Shown: positions 23,346 through 33,184 of the stretch, piece by piece
How positions within the stretch are numbered: the stretch's first letter is position 1
Layout: every line of letters begins with the position of its first letter
Assembly (NCBI RefSeq): GCF_001704415.2
Contig: NC_030824.1
Location: 30,127,022-30,191,021, forward strand
Direction: 5' to 3'
Origin: Capra hircus
Lineage: Eukaryota; Chordata; Mammalia; Artiodactyla; Bovidae
DNA length: 64,000 nt
Notes under the pieces: generated by a model
What the model was told of the DNA's origin: nothing
Seen by the model: the letters and a program-made list of their open reading frames with translations, nothing else
The model's database searches: none
Position numbers and translations under genes: made by a program

Positions 23346-23774
23346 ACCAAACCCTCTGTCCCTCCGACCCATGTCCTTAGCAGAACTCTCACCTAAAATC
23401 ATTATTAAGAACCTATATTTTAGCGTGAATTACCTGGAAGCATGTCTTGAGGAGGTAAAGAAGAGAAGCCTCCATCAGTACTACCGTGGGAAGACTATGA
23501 TACAAATTTCAGAAAAACGTAGACTGATCTCATGTGTTAGAGCTAGCAGAAACTTACAAGAAAATAAAATACTACCAGAGTTAGCAAGGCCTGAGATTAC
23601 TAATTTTTTACAAAGAAACTATAAAACAATAAAATTCCATAATAGTTTGAAAAACTTTAAAAAATTGCACACCAGAGGAAAAATAAGTCAGTCAAAAAAT
23701 TAGGAAAAGGCCCCTTTCCCAGAAATGGACAAGAATTAATATAGAGAGAGATAAATATTTTACAGTGGTTTCAA
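23346..23774. other. Unrecognised; 110-codon frame without motif
   Basis: A plus-strand frame at 23371-23703 is lysine, isoleucine and asparagine rich, as expected of AT-rich noncoding DNA. I see no promoter, splice or homology signal, and do not call a gene. Confidence 0.4.
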
Positions 23775-24084
23775 AATTTATGAAGCACATTTCACATATT
23801 TTATATTATTTGTGCATCAAAACAACCCTATTGTTTGTAGAACTAGATTTGAGTAGATTATGATTCACACTATATTAGGCATGAATAGCAGGAGTAGTAG
23901 TAATATGTATGTGCTCAGTCAAGTCTGACTCTTTGGAGACCCCATGAACTGTAGCCTGCCAGGTTTCTCTGTCCATGAAATTTTCCAGGCAAGAATACTG
24001 GAGTGGGTTGTCATTTCCTTCTCCAGGGACTCGTCCCGATCCAGGGATTGAACCCACATCTTTCACATTTCCTGAATTGGCAGG

Positions 24085-24120
<36 letters not shown>

Positions 24121-24236
24121 AACCATACCACCTGGGAGGCTCATATTTCAGATATGGAAACTTAAAGATGTTAGCTGGGTTTGCCAAGGTCCTATCACCA
24201 GGATCTAAGAGTGTGTGCTTGAATCTGTTTGCCTCA
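23775..24236 (-). mobile_element. MIR SINE (minus), split by Bov-tA
   Basis: The right part (24143-24236) reads 'agatatggaaacttaaag', 'gtttgccaaggtcctatcac', the reverse complement of the MIR core. The left part (23775-23905) holds the expected 3' side ('aaaacaaccctattg'). A Bov-tA lies between them, and BovB truncates the end at 24237. Confidence 0.55.
23909..24140 (-). mobile_element. Bov-tA SINE with internal 29-T run
   Basis: A complete BovA body is followed by the tRNA-like head. Within the head, after 'ggcaggcaga', an uninterrupted run of 29 T (24089-24117) replaces the usual 'ttctttacc'. The SINE inserted into the MIR. Confidence 0.92.
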
Positions 24237-24632
24237 AAGCTGAGCGCCGAAGAATTGATACTTTTGAACTGTGGTGTTGGAGAAGACTCTTGAGAGTCCC
24301 TTGGACTTCAAGGAGATCCAACCAGTCCATCCTAAAGGAGAAAAGTCCTGGATGTTCATTGGAAGTAATGATGTTGAAGCTGAAACTTCAATACTTTGGC
24401 CACCTGATGCAAAGAGCTGACTCATTTGAAAAGACCCTGATTCTGGGAAAGATTGAGGGCAGGAGGAGAAGGGGCCGACAGAGGATGAGATGGTTGGATA
24501 TCATCACCGACTCAATGAACATGGGTTTGGGTGAACTCCGGGAGTTGTTGATGGACAGGGAAGCCTGGTGTGCTGTGGTTCACGGGGTCACAAAGAGTAG
24601 GATACGACTGAGCAACTGAACTGAACTGAACT
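24237..24632 (+). mobile_element. BovB 3' fragment
   Basis: Begins 'aagctgagcgccgaagaat' and ends at the CTGAA tail. Its C-terminal region is open from entry to the normal stop (about 128 codons, ending 24619; includes ERRRIDTFELWCWRRLLRVP). It is truncated within the MIR. Confidence 0.95.
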
Positions 24633-25125
24633 GGAGTGAATCACAGCATTCCCTGGAAAACAAGTAAAATTTAATAATTAAGATAATTTTCCTGTCGCTG
24701 CAATCTAACAAAATATATGAGCTATGTCTTTCTCAAAGAAAAAACATTTTTCTTGGGTCTCTCATCAAAACCGGAGGACCATCTTGCTAGTGTTTCTTAG
24801 TTAAGTTTTCAACTTTTGTTAGTGGCATGAAGTTTGGATTCTCTTCTGAAATTCTTTGCTATTCAAAGAACTCTCTCAGGAGTCTGGGGGTTATATCAAA
24901 CCCCCTCCTACTGCTTCCACATCATTACAGCATAAAAAATATCTGTTTGACTAATGTCATCCAGGTTCCCAAATTTATCTAGGAGTTCCTTAATGAGTAA
25001 TCTGTGTCTGGAAGAGGTGAGATCAAGGTCAATGTACAATGTTCGACATTCCTTTTTATGCTCTGGTTTCTGTCTCTCCATCTTTTGTTCTCATCTGTCT
25101 AGTAAAATATCTATTGATCATCCCC
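24633..25125. other. No recognised feature
   Basis: Unassigned sequence between two plus-strand BovB copies. The open frame that enters the BovB at 25126 extends back into it by chance (25039). Confidence 0.4.
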
Positions 25126-26441
25126 ATGGAAAAGAAATACAAAAAAGCAAAATGGCTGTCTGAGGAGGCCTTACACATAGCTGTGAAAAGCAAAGGAGAA
25201 AAGGAAAGATATAAGCATCTGAATGCAGAGTTCCAAAGAATAGCAAGGAGAGATGAGAAAGCCTTCCTTAGCAATCAATGCAAAGAAATAGAGGAAAACA
25301 ACAGAATGGGAGAGATGAGAGATCTCTTCAAGAATATTGGAGATACCAAGGGAACATTTCATGTAAAGATGGGCTCGATAAAGGACAGAAATGGTCTGGA
25401 CCTAACAGAGGCAGAAGATATTAAGAAGAGGTGGCAAGAATACACAGAAGAACTGTACAAAAAAGATCTTCAACACCCAGATAATCACGATGGTGTGATC
25501 ACTCATCTAGAGCCAGACATCCTGGAATGTGAAGTCAAGTAATGCCTTCAAAAGCATTACTACAAACAAAGCTAGTGGAGGTCATAGAATTCCAGTTGAG
25601 CTATTTCAAATCCTGAAAGATGATGCTGTGAAAGTGCTGCACTCACTATGCCTGCAAACTTGGAAAACTCAGCAGTGGCCACAGGACTGGAAAAGGTCAT
25701 TTTTCATTCCAATCCCAAAGAAAGGCAATGCCAAAGAAAGGCAATGCCAAAGAATGTTCAAACTACCACACAATTGCACTCATCTCACACGTTAGTAAAG
25801 TAATGCTTGAAATTCTCCAAGCCAGGCTTCCACAATATGTGAAATTCCAGATGTCCAAGCTGGTTTTAGAAAAGGCAGAGGAACCAGAGATCAAATTGCC
25901 AACAACTGCTGGATCATGGAAAAAGCAAGAGAGTTCAAGAAAAACATCTATTTCTGCTTTATTGACTATGCCAAAGCCTTTGACTGTGTGGATCACAAGA
26001 AACTGTGGAAAATTCTGAAAGAGATGGGAATACCAGACCACCTGACCTGCCTCTTGAGAAACCTATATACAGGTCAGGAAACAACAGTTAGAACTGGACA
26101 TGGAACAACAGACTGGTTCCAAATAGGAAAAGGAGTATGTCAAAGCTGTATATTGTCACCCTGCTTATTTAACTTATAAGGACTGAGCTGAAACTCCAAT
26201 ACTTTGTTCACCTCATGTGAAGAGTTGACTAATTGGAAAAGACCCTGATGCTGGGAGGGATTGGGGGCAGGAGGAGAAGGGGATGACAGACAATGAGATG
26301 GCTGGATGGCATCACCGACTCGATGGACATGAGTTTGAGTGAACTCTGGGAGTTGGTGATGGACAGGAAGGCCTGGCTTGCTGTGATTCATGGAGTCGCA
26401 AAGAGTCTGACACGACTGTGTGACCGAACTAAACTGAACTG
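25126..26441 (+). mobile_element. BovB with N-terminal RT region, internally deleted
   Basis: This copy carries the linker and the RT start of the RTE polyprotein. A frame from 25126 to 25542 reads through NNRMGEMRDLF and TEELYKKDLQHPDNHDG, then breaks. A 16-bp duplication near 25715-25750 shifts frame again. The last RT segment (25916-26179) has motif A (FIDYAKAFDCVD) but a damaged motif B (GVCQSC where GVRQGC is usual). At about 26180 the sequence jumps from 'cctgcttatttaactta' to 'gctgaaactccaatactttg', losing roughly 0.6 kb including the YADD motif. The 3' end and tail are normal. It cannot encode an active protein. Confidence 0.95.
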
Positions 26442-26885
26442 CGTTATCTTTACAAAGAACATTTTGTTTAATTGATTCCTCTAATGTTTTTCTCTTCTGT
26501 CGATTTCTACCTTGGTTTTATTATTTCCATCTTCCTCTTACTGGCACTGGATGGGCTGCTCTTAGTTTTCTATCTTCTTAAGGTAAAAGCTGAGACTATT
26601 GATCTTAGATCTTTCTTCCTTTTTACTATAAGTGTTTAAAGTTACAAATATTCCTCTAAACACAGACTTTCTTCTGTTGTTCATTTCCAACAATTAAATT
26701 CACCCATCTGAAGTTATTAAAAATTGTTTTATGACCTAGCCTAGGGTCTACCCTGGAGGATGAGTCACATGCAGTGAAACTTTACTGTGGAGTGAAAGTC
26801 CTCGGTAAGTCAGGTCAAGTTGAATGATAAGGTCATTTTAGTCTTCTGTATCCTTATTGCTTTTTTTTTCCTGGTTGCCTTGTGA

Positions 26886-27938
26886 TTATAAACTCTGGAA
26901 AATTCTGAAAAAGATGGGAATACCAGACCACCTGACCTGCCTCTTGAGAAACCTATATGCAGGTCAGGAAGCAACAGTTAGAACTGGACATGGAACAACA
27001 GACTGGTTCCAAATAGGAAAAGGAGTACATCTAAGGCTATATATTGTCACCCTGCTTATTTAGCTTATATGCAGAGTACATCATGAGAAACGCTGGGCTG
27101 GATGAAGCACAAGCTGGAATCAAGGTTGCTTGGAGAAATATCAGTAACCTCAGATATGCAGATGACACCACCTTTATGGCAGAAAGTGAAGAGGAACTAA
27201 AAGGCCTCTTGATGAAAGTGAAAGTGGAGAGTGAAAAAGTTGGCCTAAAGCTCAAAATTCAGAAAACGAAGATCATGGCATCTGGTCCCATCACTTCATG
27301 GCAAATAGATGGGGAAACAGTGGAAACAGTGTCAGATTTTATTTTGGGGGGCTCCAAAATCACTGCAGATGGTGATTGCAGCCATGAAATTAAAAGACAC
27401 TTACTCTTTGGAAGAAAAGTTATGACCAACCTAGATAGTATATTGAAAAGCAGAGACATCAGTTTGCCAACAAAGGTTCATCTAGACAAGGCTATGGTTT
27501 TTCCTGTGGTCATGTATGGATGTGAGAGTTGGACTATGAAGAAGGCTGAGCGCCGAAGAATTGATTCTTTTGAACTGTGGTGTTGGAGAAGACTCTTGAG
27601 AGTCCCTTGGACTGCAAGGAGATCCAACCAGTCCATTCTGAAGGAGATCAGCCCTGGGATTTCTTTGGAGGGAATGATGCTGAAGCTGAAACTCCAGTAT
27701 TTTGGCCATGCTCTGAGTTGACTCATTGGAAAAGACTCTGATGCTGGGAGGGACTGGGGGCAGGAGAAGAAGGGGACAACAGAGGATGAGATGGCTGGAT
27801 GGCATCACTGACTCGATGGACCCGAGTCTGAGTGAACACCAGGAGTTGGTGATGGACAGGGAGGCGTGGCGTGCTGTGATTCATGGGGTCGCAAAAAGTC
27901 GGACACGACTGAGCAACTGAGCGACTGAACTGAACTGT
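26886..27938 (+). mobile_element. BovB with RT palm and C-terminal region
   Basis: Starts in RT ('aaactctggaaaattctg') and runs to the tail. A 225-codon frame (27044-27721) carries the RT catalytic motif YADD at 27155-27166, followed by the conserved SEEEL, SHEIKR, VMYGCESW and LKLKLQYFGH blocks. A small deletion at 27709-27717 ('ggccatgctctgagttgac') shifts the frame; the last 64 codons continue at 27726-27920. The segment 26890-27058 repeats, with high identity, the RT segment of the BovB at 25126-26441. It inserted in an old L1. Confidence 0.95.
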
Positions 27939-28442
27939 GATTACTACAAGAGGAGTATTGAAATCCCCAACTAAAATTGTTGAATTGTCTATTTCTCTTA
28001 TGAATATACAAGATTTTTCTCAATTCTTTTAGGGACTCCATTTAAATGCATTTACAGTTGTTAAAGCCTATGGCATATTGGCTACTTTATCAATAGGAAA
28101 TGTCCCTTTCTGTCTTTAGCAATATTTCTTAAAGCCAATTTTGATACTAATATATTTATAGCTGCAGTTTGAATGGTATATCATTTTGCCATCATTTGCT
28201 TTCAGTTATTTATTTCTTTGACTATAAGTAAAATATTTCTTTTATAGAAAGATTTCTTATTCAGTTTAGCAATCCCTGCCTTTTGGTTGAAATGTTTAGT
28301 CTATTTACATTTAAAATGATTATTGTTAGGGTTTTAAAATGATTATTGTTAGGGTTGGATTTACATTTTACTATTTTTTTTACACATTTCATATCTTTTT
28401 TGTTTCTCTTTATCTGCCTTCCTTTGTGATAAACAAGCATGA

Positions 28443-28718
28443 TTCAGTTCAGTTCAGTTCAGTTCAGTCACTCAGTCATGTCGGACTCTTTGCAACCCCA
28501 TGAATCGCAGCACACCAGGCCTCCCTGTCCATCACCAACTCCCAGAGTTTACCCAAACTCATGTCCATCAATTCAGTGATGCCATCTAGCCATCTCATCC
28601 TCTGTTGTCCTCTTCTCCTCCTGCCCCCAATCCTTCCCAGCATCAGGGTCTTTTCCAATGAGTCAACTATTCGCACGAGGTGGCCAAAGTATTGGAGTTT
28701 CAGACTCAGCATCAGTCC
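28443..28718 (-). mobile_element. BovB 3' fragment
   Basis: Begins with four 'cagtt' tail units and ends 'cagactcagcatcagtcctt'. A 78-codon minus-strand frame (28476-28712) spans the C-terminal region. It inserted into the old minus-strand L1. Confidence 0.95.
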
Positions 28719-30311
28719 TTTACCATATTAACTTTCTCCTTTGATTTTTACCTTTATATGTAAACACACAGAGAATATTTATTCATTGACTCTATTTTTC
28801 TTCATCAACACTTTTGAACATGTCATTCTATCCTGCCTGCTGGGCTCCATTGTTTCTCATAAGCAGTCAGTTCTTAATCATATTATCGACAACCATTTCT
28901 GTTTTACTGCGTTCAAGATTTTCTCTTTGCCTTTGGCTTTCAGCAATTTGACAATGTTTAATTGTGGTTTTGTGCGTTTATATTACTTAGGCTTATATTA
29001 CTTAGTTTTCGTGAGTATCTGAGATCTCTTAGATTCTATTTTTCACCAAATTTGGCAAGTTTTAGCCATTACTTCTTCTTTTTTCTGTTTCTTTTTCTGT
29101 CTCCCAGCTGGAGACGGGAGACAGCTGGGATTCACAGCTGGAATGTGTCATATTGTCTCTTCACTATTTTTCAGTCTGTTTTCTTTTGTTGAAATTGGCT
29201 ATTTTTTATTGATCTAATTTATGTTCACAGTGATTCCTTATTCCACCAACTCAAATCTGTTCTTGATTTCCTCATTCCATTTGTTGTAATAATTGACTCT
29301 AGATTTTATTTTCTGTATTGATATTTTATGTTTACTAACTTGTTATCCTTATTTATTTTTACTCTTCAAATTGTCTCCTTTAATTCTTTGAATATATTTT
29401 AATGGCTGAATTGAAGTCTTTGCTAAATCCATCAAATGGACCCCTTCAGAAACATTTTCTATGGACAGCTTCTGCTTCTGGAACTGAGTATAAACCATGC
29501 TTTACTACTTCTTTGTATGTCCCATAGTTTTGTTTGACATCATACGTTTTAGATGATTTATTGTATCAGCTCTATATAAATTCCCTTTTTATTTTTATGA
29601 GGGTTATTGTCTGGATTTAATCTCAGAATCTACCTACTCCATCGTACACAGTCAGATATCTCTCCTCAGGTCTTCCATCCAATGTTTGTTTTTCAACTTG
29701 GCTTCCCAGATGTTACCTCCTGTACCTACATAACTAAGAACTGAGTTAATGCTCTGAACAAAACTTTTACTCAAATACCTCAGACACATATGGTTTCTAC
29801 CCTTAGCCTGTGGTTTAAGGAAATGCATTCAAATTCGCACCCTGTTCTCAAGCCTCTCCAGGCTTACTTTTGTTTGCTAGCTTTCTTTTTGTGTGTTTGA
29901 TAGTTCTGTTTTGTTTTGTTCCGTTAGATCTCTTCTGCACACACATAGATCCCACTCAGCCAGTGGGCATGGGAATTGTTTATTTTAGCACTTCCAAGAC
30001 TCCCTCATTTCCAGAATTTACCCATGAAATGTCTGGCGTCTGGCAGGGATGTATTTCTTGCCCATTCCCACTTGAGTCTATCACCATTGTTAATCAGCAA
30101 AACAGAGGATTTTACCTCCAACTCTGTATTGAAATTGAGTCAGTCTGCCACAGGTTTTTTCACCCAGTCACCTCTTATGAAACTAGAACTCTATCCAACA
30201 GAGGCTGGGGGATGGGGTGAGGGGGTGAGCAGTCCAGTGATTGCCAGAGACTCCTAATGTTTTTTCCCAAAGTTCTCACTGACTTTTAGCAATTAATACT
30301 TCTCAAAATGC

Positions 30312-30780
30312 TGATTATACAGAGTGAAGTAAGCCAGAAAGAAAAACACCAATACAGTATACTAACACATATATATGGAATTTAGAAAGATGGTAATGAT
30401 AACCCTGTATGGGAGACAGCAAAAGAGACACAAATGTATAGAACAGACTTTTGGACTCTGAGGGAGAGGGAGAGGGTGGGATGATTTGGGAGAATGGCAT
30501 TGAAACATGTATACTATCATGTAAGAAATGAATCGCCAGTCTAGATTCGATACAGGATACAGGATGCTTGGGGCTGGTGCACTGGGATGACTCAGAGAGA
30601 TGATATGAGGAGGGTGGTGGGAGGGGGGTTCAGGATTGGGAACTCATGTACACCCGTGGCAGATTCATGTCAAATGTTAGGAATGCATGTACATCCATGG
30701 CAGATTCATGTCAATGTATGGCAAAACCAATACAGTATTGTAAAGTAAAAAAAAAGTAATAATAATAAATTTTAAAAAAT
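30312..30780 (+). mobile_element. Ruminant L1 3' end
   Basis: 'tatacagagtgaagtaagc', 'acagtatactaacacatata', 'gatgcttggggctggtgcac', then an A-rich tail. It is close in sequence to 10745-11163. An imperfect 41-bp tandem duplication covers 30639-30720 in the 3' UTR. The minus-strand frame at 30315-30500 is a shadow of the UTR. Confidence 0.93.
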
Positions 30781-30949
30781 AAAATTAAATAAAACCTAAA
30801 TCATTTTATAAAAATGTTTTCTGCTTTTGGTCAATTTCTAGTGCCTTTATTGTTTTTGACAATTTAGTATGGTTTTATAATCTGTTTATGAAGATGAATT
30901 GCCAATCTATTCATACAACTATTATCCCACTGATGTGTCAATCTGCAAA
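30781..30949. other. Unassigned, possibly old L1
   Basis: 'gcttttggtcaatttctagtg' and 'ttatgaagatgaattgcc' might be the 5' remainder of the minus-strand old L1, but this is weak. Confidence 0.3.
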
Positions 30950-31180
30950 AGACAAAATCATAGAGACAAAAAATAAGTCAATGGCATCCAGGCACTGGAG
31001 TGGGATGGAGAAAAGTCCTGACTACAAAGGAGGTACCACGTAAGTTATCGGGGTAATGGAAAGGTTCTAGATCTTCATTTTGATTTTGGTCACATGACTA
31101 CATGCATTTGTCAAAACTCATAATACTGCACAATGAATTTTACTAAAGGTAATTTATGCCTTAAGAAAATTGGTTTTATG
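30950..31180 (+). mobile_element. Old L1 3' end
   Basis: 'ggtaatggaaaggttctaga', 'tttggtcacatgactacatg', 'caaaactcataatactgcac' and 'aattttactaaaggtaattt' follow the L1MB/L1MC-type 3' UTR order. Heavily mutated. Confidence 0.55.
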
Positions 31181-31189
31181 ATAACAATA

Positions 31190-31316
31190 ATGCAGTCTGT
31201 GGAGTCACACAACCCAGGTTCAATTCCCAGTTCTGCCTGTGAATACAAGTGACCTAGGACAAGCTACTTAACCTCTGTCTCATATCTCAAATTTGCCAAG
31301 TAAGTATGATAATTAT
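31190..31316 (+). mobile_element. MIR SINE, 5' portion
   Basis: 'tgcagtctgtggagtcacac', 'caattcccagttctgcctg', 'gacctaggacaagctactta' and 'acctctgtctcata' match the MIR tRNA-like head and core in order. It stops at 'aattataat' where an MLT1-type LTR begins. The remaining 3' portion lies at 34940-35060. This is the outermost layer of the nested stack. Confidence 0.82.
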
Positions 31317-31608
31317 AATAGTTTCCTATTGCTGCCAGAACAAATTACCACCATCTTAGTGGTTTACAACAACATAAACATATTACTGTACACTTTGGAA
31401 GTTCAGAAGTCCAAAATGGACCCCAAGGGCTGAAATTAAGGTGTTGACAGGGCTGGGTCCTTCCTGAGGCTTGAGAGGAGAACTTCCTCTTTGCCTTTTA
31501 CAGCTTCCAGGGGTTGTGTGTGGCCCTTCTTGCATCTGCAAAGTGCACAAAAGAGCATCTTCATATTTCTCTGTGACTCTGACACGCTGCTTCTCTCCTC
31601 CACATTTA
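31317..31608 (-). mobile_element. MLT1-type LTR, first half
   Basis: 'gtttcctattgctgccagaa', 'caaattaccaccatcttagt', 'aaggtgttgacagggctggg' and 'cttttacagcttccaggg' are the reverse complement of the 3' half of an MLT1-class MaLR LTR. The other half is at 34792-34939, and both halves together lie inside the MIR. The word ataata occurs at both outer junctions (31315-31320 and 34940-34945). Confidence 0.72.
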
Positions 31609-31654
31609 ATAACATGTAAGGGAAAAGAATATTATATACACATTCTTTTTCAGG

Positions 31655-31697
31655 GTATATATATATATATATATATATATATAAGAGAGAGAGAGAG
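31655..31697. repeat. (TA)n(GA)n microsatellite
   Basis: Alternating TA followed by GA, directly 5' of a BovB copy. The bases 31609-31654 before it are unassigned. Confidence 0.9.
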
Positions 31698-32270
31698 ATG
31701 GTGACTGCAGCCATGAAATTAAGAGACGCTTACTCCTTGGAAGAAAAGTTATGACCAACCTAGATAGCATATTCAAAAGCAGAGACATTACTTTGCCAAC
31801 AAAGGTCTGTCTAGTCAAGGCTATGGTTTTTCCAGTGGTCATGTATGGATGCGAGAGTTGGACTGTGAAGAAAGCTGAGCACCGAAGAACCGATGCTTTT
31901 GAACTGTGGTATTGGAGAAGACTCTTGAGAGTCCCTTGGACTGTGATGAGATCCAACCAGCAGTCCATTCTAAAGGAGATCAGTCCTGGGTATTCTTTGG
32001 AAGGAATGATGCTAAAGCTGAAACTCCAGTACTTTGGCCACCTCATGCTAAGAGTTGACTCATTGGAAAAGACTCTGATGCTGGGAAGGACTGGGGGCAG
32101 GAGGAAAAGGGAACGACAGAGGATGAGATGGCTGGATGGCATCACTAACTCGATGGATGTGAGTTGAGTGAACTCTGGGAGTTGGTGATGGACAGGGAGG
32201 CCTGGCGTGCTGCAATTCATGGGGTCGCAAAGAGTTGGACACGACTGAGAGACTAAACTGAACTGAACTG
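31698..32270 (+). mobile_element. BovB 3' part
   Basis: Starts 'atggtgactgcagccatgaa' and ends at the CTGAA tail. The C-terminal region is open for 138 codons (31751-32167), with an extra codon near 31957, then a frameshift near 32163. It lies ~0.9 kb from an inverted partner at 33185-34735. Its tail directly abuts the mariner. Confidence 0.95.
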
Positions 32271-32272
32271 AT

Positions 32273-33180
32273 ATAGTGTTGGCCAAAAAGTTCCTTTGGC
32301 TTTTAAGTAAAAATAAATAGCATATCATTCATTTTCACCAAGAACTTTATTGAACAATGTATTCATTGTTTTTTTCCACTACCTTCTGCCATTTTTTCAG
32401 GCAACTTTGTAATTTCATCTTCCCAAAACCTTCTATCTTTTTCAGCACAGTTCCAGCTGCCTTTTACAGTCTTCAGGGAATTGAAATATTTTTTTCATTA
32501 AGTGAATTTTGTAAAGACCAAAATTAATATAAACTCTAATGTGCCATGTCTGGTGAATACAGCAGATGAATCAGAACTTCCCAGCCAAGCAATTTTTGCC
32601 TGTTCATCAAAGAAACATGTGGTCTTGCATTATTCTGATGGAACATTATATGTTTTCTGTTAACGAAGTCTGGTCACTTTTCATCAAGTGCTGCCCTCAG
32701 TTGGTTTAAGTGGGAGCAGTACTTTTTAGAATTAACTGCTAGGTTTTCCGGAAGGAGATCATAATAGAGGACTCCCTTCCAATCCACACACATAGCGTCA
32801 CCTTCTTTGGGTGAAAATCAGCCTTTAGTGTGTTGGTGGTGGTTCATTTCACTTACTCCATGATATGCTCCATTGCACACTGTGGTATAGTATCCACTTT
32901 TCATCACCCATCACAATTTGTTTTAAATGCAGAATGTCTTTTTCACAGTACATTCTCCATACACTCCACAAAATTTTTCTTTTTATATTCAATTGAATTT
33001 TTATCTTTCTTGATATAATAAAGCATTTTATGCTTAAAATGTTGCTTTTTTATTCCATGTTCAAGATTAAAATGGCTACATGAAAGTCACCAATTTTGAC
33101 GTTTTTTTTAATTCATGTTGATATGACAACTGTCACATTTGAATCATTGTGCGGTACACATGAAACAAGCAAGACATTGT
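32273..33180 (-). mobile_element. Mariner (Tc1/mariner) DNA transposon, decayed
   Basis: The left end has a mariner-type terminal repeat ('ttggccaaaaagttc' at 32281). On the minus strand, several out-of-frame blocks resemble mariner transposase, in order: MCVDWKGVLYYDLLPEN, LRAALDEK, then MFHQNNARPHVS, LGWEVLIH, and a C-terminal KLPEK block. The block NNARPH corresponds to the family's DNARPH, so the second catalytic aspartate is an asparagine (codon at 32632-32634). Several frameshifts and stops are present. The right terminal repeat is missing; BovB begins at 33185. The family is probably the ruminant BTMAR type. Confidence 0.85.
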
Positions 33181-33184
33181 AAAA

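Larger units (their letters stand above)
26450..30311 (-). mobile_element. Old L1 (L1M/HAL1-like), minus strand
   Basis: Three pieces separated by BovB copies (26886-27938 and 28443-28718) read in the order expected of a minus-strand old L1. 26450-26885 has 'ctaccttggttttattattt', 'ccatcttcctcttactgg', 'gatcttagatctttcttcc'. 27939-28442 has 'tattgaaatccccaact', 'gtctatttacatttaaaatg'. 28719-30311 has 'tttggcaagttttagccatt', 'ttttcagtctgttttc', 'tttaatggctgaattgaagtc'. All frames are destroyed. The 5' limit is uncertain; a younger L1 inserted at 30312 and some of this element may continue to about 30950. Confidence 0.6.

Noticed and set aside
23371..23703. 110-codon plus-strand frame as a small gene
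   Set aside because: AT-rich codons with no homology that I recognise, no regulatory context, and no sign of conservation available.
27044..27721. 225-codon plus-strand frame as a host gene
   Set aside because: It is the BovB RT palm and C-terminal region; a small deletion at its end destroys the frame.
31606..32328. 240-codon minus-strand frame as a gene
   Set aside because: Antisense BovB joined to a TA microsatellite; not a coding region.
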